NCBI GenBank assembly: GCA_027729865.1
Contig: JAQCBM010000056.1
Location: forward strand, 1 to 9,774
Reading direction: 5' to 3'
Length of the DNA: 9,774 nt
Origin: Actinomycetota bacterium
GTDB taxonomy: Bacteria; Actinomycetota; Actinomycetes; S36-B12
In this document: one piece after another, positions 5,846 to 9,774 of the stretch
Layout: each line of letters begins with the position of its first letter
Position numbering within the stretch: the stretch's first letter is position 1
Translations under genes and position numbers: made by a program
The notes under the pieces: generated by a model
Databases searched by the model: none
What the model saw: the letters and a program-made list of their open reading frames with translations, nothing else
What the model was told of the DNA's origin: nothing

Positions 5846-6694
5846 TCAATTCACTATCCGATACGTCGGATCCTTCGGTTCGATGCCCGCACCCGAACTC
5901 ACTTTGCGGACTCTGCGAGCAAACCACGGACCGGCGTGCGCACCGAACCAGGCAGCATCGCGGATGCGGCGCCGGGTGAAACCCACGCGAGGCGGCGCCG
6001 ACACCGGGCTCCGCCAGGAGGGATCGCCCAGGCCCAATTCCTCCAAAACGGCCAAAGCGGTGACCCTGTGTCCCAGGGGCGACAGGTGGAGGCGATCAGC
6101 CGACCACAGCCGCTCGTCGTCGTAGGTACTCACGCCCCAGAAATCGACCAGGAAACAGTCGTAGATCCGAGCAACCTCCAGCGTGGCCGACCGCAGGCTC
6201 CGCATTCGTGCGGTGAGGCTCGACAAGGACCGCGTCCGCCGTGACGGATCGCCATAGGCGAAAACCAGTACCTGGGCTCCGGATTGCCTTAGCGCCTTGA
6301 CGCTCACCTCAAGATCGGTGACCACTGCATTGAGGTCGAAGTTCTTGCGCAGCGCATCGTTGACACCTGCGGCGAAAGTCACCAGGTCTGGACGCATCGA
6401 CACCGCAACAGGAACTTGCTCACTGCGCACCTGTGCGATCAGACGACCTCGAATTGCGAGATTCCCGTACGCAAGTTCGTCGATGTCTTGTCGCGCAAGC
6501 AACCCTTCCGCAACGCGATCAGCCCAACCTCGATGGCGACCGTCGAAACGAACGTCGTCGTTCAGACCTTCGGTGAATGAATCACCCAACGCTACGAAAC
6601 TCCGGAACGGACGATCGGCTTGCGCATATCCGGCATGCAAGGACCCGGCCGCCGAAGGCTTCCCCTCCCGCGACGACCGGGTCGTGCCAAACAC
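5846..6694 (-). CDS. SGNH/GDSL-family hydrolase
   Basis: This is a predicted esterase or lipase-like hydrolase of the SGNH superfamily. The four blocks are present: block I FVALGDSFTEG with nucleophile Ser39, block II Gly/Asn in AYGNLAIRG (Asn78), block III GVND (Asn112), and block V DRLHLSPLGH with Asp200 and His203. The oxyanion and triad residues are therefore complete. No signal peptide or membrane helix is visible, so it is probably cytosolic, as in a related actinobacterial group whose proteins end in a similar basic tail (about 229-256 here, ending PWFARRVRKVSSG). I chose GTG 6694, giving 282 residues. GGAGGG lies nine bases upstream, and the start shares one base with the stop of the flippase-like gene (TAGTG), a typical coupling arrangement. 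A longer frame from 6823 would run 43 residues back inside that gene and adds nothing family-like. The substrate is unknown; the partner gene suggests a lipid or acylated envelope precursor, which is inference. Confidence 0.88.
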   Translation of the reverse strand: MFGTTRSSREGKPSAAGSLHAGYAQADRPFRSFVALGDSFTEGLNDDVRFDGRHRGWADRVAEGLLARQDIDELAYGNLAIRGRLIAQVRSEQVPVAVSMRPDLVTFAAGVNDALRKNFDLNAVVTDLEVSVKALRQSGAQVLVFAYGDPSRRTRSLSSLTARMRSLRSATLEVARIYDCFLVDFWGVSTYDDERLWSADRLHLSPLGHRVTALAVLEELGLGDPSWRSPVSAPPRVGFTRRRIRDAAWFGAHAGPWFARRVRKVSSGAGIEPKDPTYRIVN

Positions 6695-7821
6695 TAGTGC
6701 GTACCCTCCGACTCCTTCGCACCGACACTCCGGGTGGCGAAGGCTTGGCCAGCACGTCGGTACCACGCCACCAAGGCGATGATGCCGACGATGATTTGCG
6801 GGAAGTACGACGTTGCCCGCCACACAAGATCAGCGGCGGTCGCTGCTCCCTTTTCAGTCCCCGAACTCACTAGAAGCTGGATCATCAGTGCGTCCATCGT
6901 GCCCAGACCGCCGGGCGTGATGGGAACCATCAACATGATGTGACTGACGGCGTAAGCACCGAATGCATCAAGCGGACTGGTGCCGCCTTGACCCCAACCC
7001 TCCACACCGCGCAGCGCTGCGAACAAGATCAAGAACTGCGTGAAGCTGATGCCCACCTGGGCCAATGTGAGCAACAACCAGCGCCGGCGAAGCAGGTCGT
7101 ACATGTCCTGGCGGAACTTCACGATCGGACCCGCCACATCGAGATCCGCAAAGCGCGAGAACCGGCGCTTGATCGGAGCCAGAACCGTATTGCCAAGGTT
7201 CCCGACCTTCTGCGCGAGCGCGGGAGATCGCATGATCAGGACGAACAGCACGATGATGGCGACCAAGATGGCCAGCCCCAGGGGGCCCACCCAGGCGATG
7301 TTGTCCGCCGACCCGGAGGCAGACAGAGCCAAGACGCCCAGGATCGGGAATCCCAGGCTGATGAAGGTGCTCCAGATGCTCACAGCGGTGATCGCTGCCG
7401 TGGCATTGGTCGGGGTCAGCCGGAAACTGGTCAGCATGCCGAACTGGACGGCCAGTCCCACCGCCCCTCCGGCGGGCACGCCGTTGCTGATCGTGAAGGC
7501 TGCTTGATTCACCTGCTGCGATTGCCAGTACGTGAGTTTCGGTTCGGCAGCTTTGTACGCGAGTCCGTAGACCGCGAGATAGAGCACGACCGTCGCAATG
7601 ATGATCGCGATAGCAATCCACGTCATGGATTCCAGCGACGCGAGAGCTTCGCTGTAACTGCCGATCTGCGGAATCACCTTCCAGAAGATCAACACGATGA
7701 AGGCGATACCAACAACGCCCAAGATGATCGTCTTGCGCATGTCCAACTTCGCACTCGGTGCACCGAGTGACGGATCAACAGACGATTGAGTCTGTGACGT
7801 CGACTCAGGCTCAGCAGACAT
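6694..7821 (-). CDS. Flippase-like polytopic membrane protein (LPG-synthase TM / UPF0104 family)
   Basis: This 375-residue integral membrane protein resembles the transmembrane domain of lysylphosphatidylglycerol synthases and YbhN-like proteins, often annotated as flippase-like. Visible signs are NGVPAGGAVGLAVQFGML (113-130) and the family signature VPITPGGLGTMDALMIQLL (299-317). Hydrophobic segments lie about 31-50, 66-88, 146-168, 180-197, 248-272, 286-302 and 336-354, with a basic cytoplasmic stretch IKRRFSRFADLD (217-228). There is no C-terminal aminoacyltransferase domain, so it is not a full MprF. A Ser/Thr-rich, charged N-terminal tail of about 28 residues precedes the first helix. 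I prefer ATG 7821, because the longer frame to 7995 runs through the divergent gene's coding region and its extra residues look non-coding. The Shine-Dalgarno (GGCAGG, 8 bases upstream) is weak. The gene is divergent from the VOC gene and overlaps the SGNH gene by one base. A role in lipid or lipid-linked precursor transport is inferred. Confidence 0.87.
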   Translation of the reverse strand: MSAEPESTSQTQSSVDPSLGAPSAKLDMRKTIILGVVGIAFIVLIFWKVIPQIGSYSEALASLESMTWIAIAIIIATVVLYLAVYGLAYKAAEPKLTYWQSQQVNQAAFTISNGVPAGGAVGLAVQFGMLTSFRLTPTNATAAITAVSIWSTFISLGFPILGVLALSASGSADNIAWVGPLGLAILVAIIVLFVLIMRSPALAQKVGNLGNTVLAPIKRRFSRFADLDVAGPIVKFRQDMYDLLRRRWLLLTLAQVGISFTQFLILFAALRGVEGWGQGGTSPLDAFGAYAVSHIMLMVPITPGGLGTMDALMIQLLVSSGTEKGAATAADLVWRATSYFPQIIVGIIALVAWYRRAGQAFATRSVGAKESEGTH

Positions 7822-7887
7822 GGTCGGAGCCTGCCACAAGACCGACCCCCCGCGTTGGCGCCTGCACCCATTAGGCAAGATGCCGCC
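7822..7887. promoter_or_regulatory. Divergent promoter region between the flippase-like and VOC genes
   Basis: Only 66 bases separate two divergent starts, so both promoters must lie here or inside the facing coding regions. I could not find a convincing -35/-10 pair on either strand. The assignment rests on gene orientation alone. Confidence 0.45.
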
Positions 7888-8517
7888 ATGCGGCTCGACC
7901 ACCTGTCCTACGCCTGCACCACAAGCGAGATCCCCGACGTGATCCAACGCATCGGATCCGACCTCGGCGGAACCTTTATCGACGGTGGTCGCCATCCGTC
8001 ATTCGGAACCCGAAACTTCATCCTTCCGCTGGCCGGAGGGTCATACATCGAAGTTGTCAGCGCTCTAGACCATCCGGCTGCCCAAAAGGCGCCCTTCGGT
8101 CGGGCCGTGCACCAGCGGGCCGAAGACGGGGGCGGCTGGCTCAGTTGGGTCCTTGCTGTCGACGACATCGCCCCCGTTGAACAGCGCCTGGGACGCCCCG
8201 CTGCTCGCGGGCACCGCATCCGGCCCGATGGCGTGGAGTTGTGCTGGCACCAGCTCGGCATTCTTGACACGATGGACACACCCCAGGTTCCATTTTTCGT
8301 GAGTTGGGACTGCACTGACATCGAGCACCCCAGCGCCGGTGGCCGGGACATCAGCATCGAGACCATCGAGTTGTGCGGCGACCGCGGTCCCATCGATGGG
8401 ATTCTCGACACCAGCACCGAACTCGAAGGCATCGATGTTGTCTGGGTGGACGACGACGAACCTGGAGTTTCTGCAGTCGTTTTCCGCACCCCCGCTGGTA
8501 GCGTCCGGATCGATTGA
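7888..8517 (+). CDS. VOC-family glyoxalase-like domain protein
   Basis: This 209-residue protein fits the glyoxalase-like (Glyoxalase_3 type) branch of the vicinal oxygen chelate superfamily. It opens with MRLDHLSYA, where His5 is a likely metal ligand. Next is HPSFGTRNFILPLAGGSYIEVVSAL (36-60), the typical H-x-G-T-x-N then Y-I-E pattern with Glu55. A second half carries WLSWVLAVDDI (84-94) and the PFFVSWD strand (135-141). The C-terminal part (ISIETIELCG, VVFRTPAGSVRID) looks like the second beta-alpha-beta module. ATG 7888 starts the domain directly; an upstream in-frame TTG at 7855 adds only 11 unlike residues. No good Shine-Dalgarno is seen, so a leaderless mRNA is possible. It lies 39 bp before the AI-2E-type gene on the same strand. 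The substrate is unknown; members of this superfamily act as isomerases, dioxygenases or resistance proteins. Confidence 0.85.
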   Translation: MRLDHLSYACTTSEIPDVIQRIGSDLGGTFIDGGRHPSFGTRNFILPLAGGSYIEVVSALDHPAAQKAPFGRAVHQRAEDGGGWLSWVLAVDDIAPVEQRLGRPAARGHRIRPDGVELCWHQLGILDTMDTPQVPFFVSWDCTDIEHPSAGGRDISIETIELCGDRGPIDGILDTSTELEGIDVVWVDDDEPGVSAVVFRTPAGSVRID

Positions 8518-8543
8518 GCAAGCGATCGACCAAGCAACCGAGC

Positions 8544-8552
8544 GGAAGTAGG
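8544..8552 (+). promoter_or_regulatory. Ribosome-binding site of the AI-2E-family gene
   Basis: GGAAGTAGG precedes ATG 8557 by four bases, or eight when counted from the GGAAG core. This supports that start, directly at the head of the conserved N-terminal part. Confidence 0.55.
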
Positions 8553-8556
8553 CCCC

Positions 8557-9663
8557 ATGGCCGAGCAATCGGGCGGCCCGCAGGTCCCCCAAACCCTTCA
8601 AAACGCAGCCGGAATCACATGGCGGATCCTGGTCCTTCTGGCTGGTCTCGTGGTTGTCGGCCTGATTCTCGGGCAGATATTCCCGGTCGTTTTCGCGCTC
8701 TTCCTCGCCATGCTGGTCACCGCATGGACGTCGCCGGTGATGAACCTCCTGAACAAGTTCTTGCCGAAAGTGCTGGCGATGATCATGGCCCTCATCCTGA
8801 TCATTGCAGCGATCGTGACGATCTTGTTCATCGTGGTGAGGTCCACGATTTCGGAGAGTTCAAAGCTCGTCTCGAGTCTGCAATCGGGACTGTCGGACAT
8901 TCGCGGCTGGCTGAAAGATGGTCCGCTCGGTTTGACGGACGAGGCGATCAACAATCTGTTCACGCAAGCTGAGGGTTGGGGAACCACTGCCGCCAAGGGC
9001 GTCTTAAGTTCGGCTGTCGGTGAGCTCAGCAATCTCGGCACCGTGATCATCGCGGGATCGGTGTTCTTATTCGGCGTGATCTTCTTCCTGCTCACCCCCG
9101 GCAAAATCTGGGGTTGGGTGATCAGTTGGCTGCCGCGCAGCATCGAACCCACAGTGGACACATCGGGCCGCATCGCCTGGGGTGCCATCAGCGGCTACAC
9201 CCGCGGAATCGTGCTCATTGCGCTGGCCGATGCCACTTTGGTCTTCATCGGCCTGACAGTCATGCAAGTGCCGCTGGCCCCGGCGCTCAGCGCTGTGGTC
9301 TTCTTCGGCGCCTTCATTCCGGTGATCGGTGCGCCGATCGCTACGTTCTTCGCCGCTGTGGTCGCTTTGGCCGAGCGCGGTCCCGTTATCGCGCTGCTCG
9401 TTATTTTGCTGACAGTGGTGGTCGGTTCGTTCGATGGCGACGTTCTGCAACCACTCGTGATGGGCAAGGCGGTGAGTTTGCACCCGCTCGCGATCATCTT
9501 CGCCATCGCAGCCGGCAGCATCGCCCTCGGCATCGTCGGAGCTCTGATCGCCGTACCTATCGCCGGCGCGGTCTACGGCGTAGCGAAGTTCGTGACCGGT
9601 CGCGATCCTGATCATCCCTTCCCTCCACCAGCACTGCCCGCGGCGACTTCCACCGCGAGCTAG
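8557..9663 (+). CDS. AI-2E family (PerM/TqsA-like) membrane transporter
   Basis: This 368-residue polytopic membrane protein belongs to the AI-2E transporter family. N-terminal hydrophobic segments lie about 23-40, 42-58 and 72-94, followed by a soluble stretch about 96-155 (family's variable domain), then a paired region about 161-180. The conserved C-terminal half shows GYTRGIVLIALADA (213-226), FFGAFIPVIGAPIA (249-262), a long hydrophobic stretch to 290, DVLQPLVMGKAVSLHPLAI (295-313) and GIVGALIAVPIAGAV (325-339). Length and motif order are normal. The Pro-rich tail after 350 is likely cytoplasmic. Family members export quorum-signal AI-2 (TqsA) or act as sodium/proton antiporters in some bacteria. 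Substrate here cannot be told, and AI-2 transport should not be assumed from the family name. It follows the VOC gene by 39 bp, so the two may be co-transcribed, and it ends 7 bases from the convergent aldo/keto reductase gene. Confidence 0.92.
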   Translation: MAEQSGGPQVPQTLQNAAGITWRILVLLAGLVVVGLILGQIFPVVFALFLAMLVTAWTSPVMNLLNKFLPKVLAMIMALILIIAAIVTILFIVVRSTISESSKLVSSLQSGLSDIRGWLKDGPLGLTDEAINNLFTQAEGWGTTAAKGVLSSAVGELSNLGTVIIAGSVFLFGVIFFLLTPGKIWGWVISWLPRSIEPTVDTSGRIAWGAISGYTRGIVLIALADATLVFIGLTVMQVPLAPALSAVVFFGAFIPVIGAPIATFFAAVVALAERGPVIALLVILLTVVVGSFDGDVLQPLVMGKAVSLHPLAIIFAIAAGSIALGIVGALIAVPIAGAVYGVAKFVTGRDPDHPFPPPALPAATSTAS

Positions 9664-9670
9664 CTGGACA

Positions 9671-9774
9671 TCACTCGTACCGCGACTGCTCCCGCCACAG
9701 GTCGATACCGCCTTCGCCTGCGAACGCATCGATGGCGGCCAACTCGTCGGCCGTAAACTTAAGGTTGCGAACCG
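9671..9774 (-). CDS. Aldo/keto reductase, C-terminal fragment cut by the window edge
   Basis: Reading the minus strand from two bases inside the right edge gives 33 residues and a TGA stop. The segment NLKFTADELAAIDAFAGEGG, followed by IDLWREQS, matches the usual end of aldo/keto reductases of the glyceraldehyde-3-phosphate reductase (MgrA/YghZ) kind, where a phrase like EELAEID...GGINLW is typical. These are NADPH-dependent cytosolic TIM-barrel enzymes. The catalytic part is outside the window. It converges on the AI-2E-type gene with only 7 bases between stop codons. The identification rests on a short tail recalled from memory. Confidence 0.7.
   Translation of the reverse strand, partial: VRNLKFTADELAAIDAFAGEGGIDLWREQSRYE

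Noticed and set aside
6695..6823. 43-residue N-terminal extension of the SGNH hydrolase
   Set aside because: It lies inside the upstream coding region and has no family features. GTG 6694 has a well-placed GGAGGG and the coupling overlap.
7822..7995. 58-residue N-terminal extension of the flippase-like protein
   Set aside because: It would run through the divergent VOC gene's 5' end. The extra residues look non-coding, and ATG 7821 opens a normal cytoplasmic tail.
8557..9663. Quorum-sensing system based on the AI-2E name
   Set aside because: The family name does not establish AI-2 transport, and no luxS or lsr-like gene is present in the window.
1..9774. Defence island, prophage, integrated element, CRISPR, tRNA or rRNA
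   Set aside because: No integrase, transposase, phage or restriction genes, no regularly spaced repeats, and no recognisable structural RNA other than the riboswitch.

Overview
The window reads as chromosomal DNA from a moderately GC-rich member of the Actinomycetota. This rests on a SAM-IV-type riboswitch (a class known from actinobacteria), a DUF4192 protein, an actinobacterial-style MetX, and frequent GTG/TTG starts. No genus can be named. There are no rRNA or tRNA genes, CRISPR arrays or insertion sequences, and most of the content is housekeeping or conserved-hypothetical.

Layout from left to right. Seven genes lie on the minus strand, so they read from about 7821 down to 8: a flippase-like polytopic membrane protein (6694-7821), an SGNH-family hydrolase overlapping it by one base (5846-6694), a DUF4192 protein (4754-5755), metY (3089-4405), metX (1893-3086), a PPK2-family polyphosphate kinase (1047-1826) and a secreted or anchored cysteine-rich protein (8-943). 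On the plus strand, divergent from the flippase, are a glyoxalase-like (VOC) protein (7888-8517) and an AI-2E/PerM-family membrane transporter (8557-9663). The right edge holds the last 33 codons of a minus-strand aldo/keto reductase (9671-9774), convergent with the transporter.

The best-resolved unit is the methionine operon. A good sigma70-type promoter (TGGACA, 17 bp, TATAGT) lies inside the 3' end of the DUF4192 gene. It would start transcription almost exactly at the first base of a SAM-IV aptamer (4650-4757), whose P1 helix includes the DUF4192 stop codon. A leader of about 245 nt follows, with competing short hairpins, a possible Cys/Met-containing leader peptide and two inverted repeats. 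Then come a strong Shine-Dalgarno sequence and metY, with metX two bases behind. MetX acetylates homoserine and MetY sulfhydrylates the product to homocysteine, so SAM sensed by the leader would repress its own precursor pathway.

Other points for follow-up are a perfect 19-bp inverted repeat between ppk2 and the cysteine-rich gene, the translationally coupled flippase/SGNH pair, and the disulfide-rich PKD-like exported protein. I see no clear evidence of an entirely new multi-gene system. The regulatory leader of metYX is the richest candidate.
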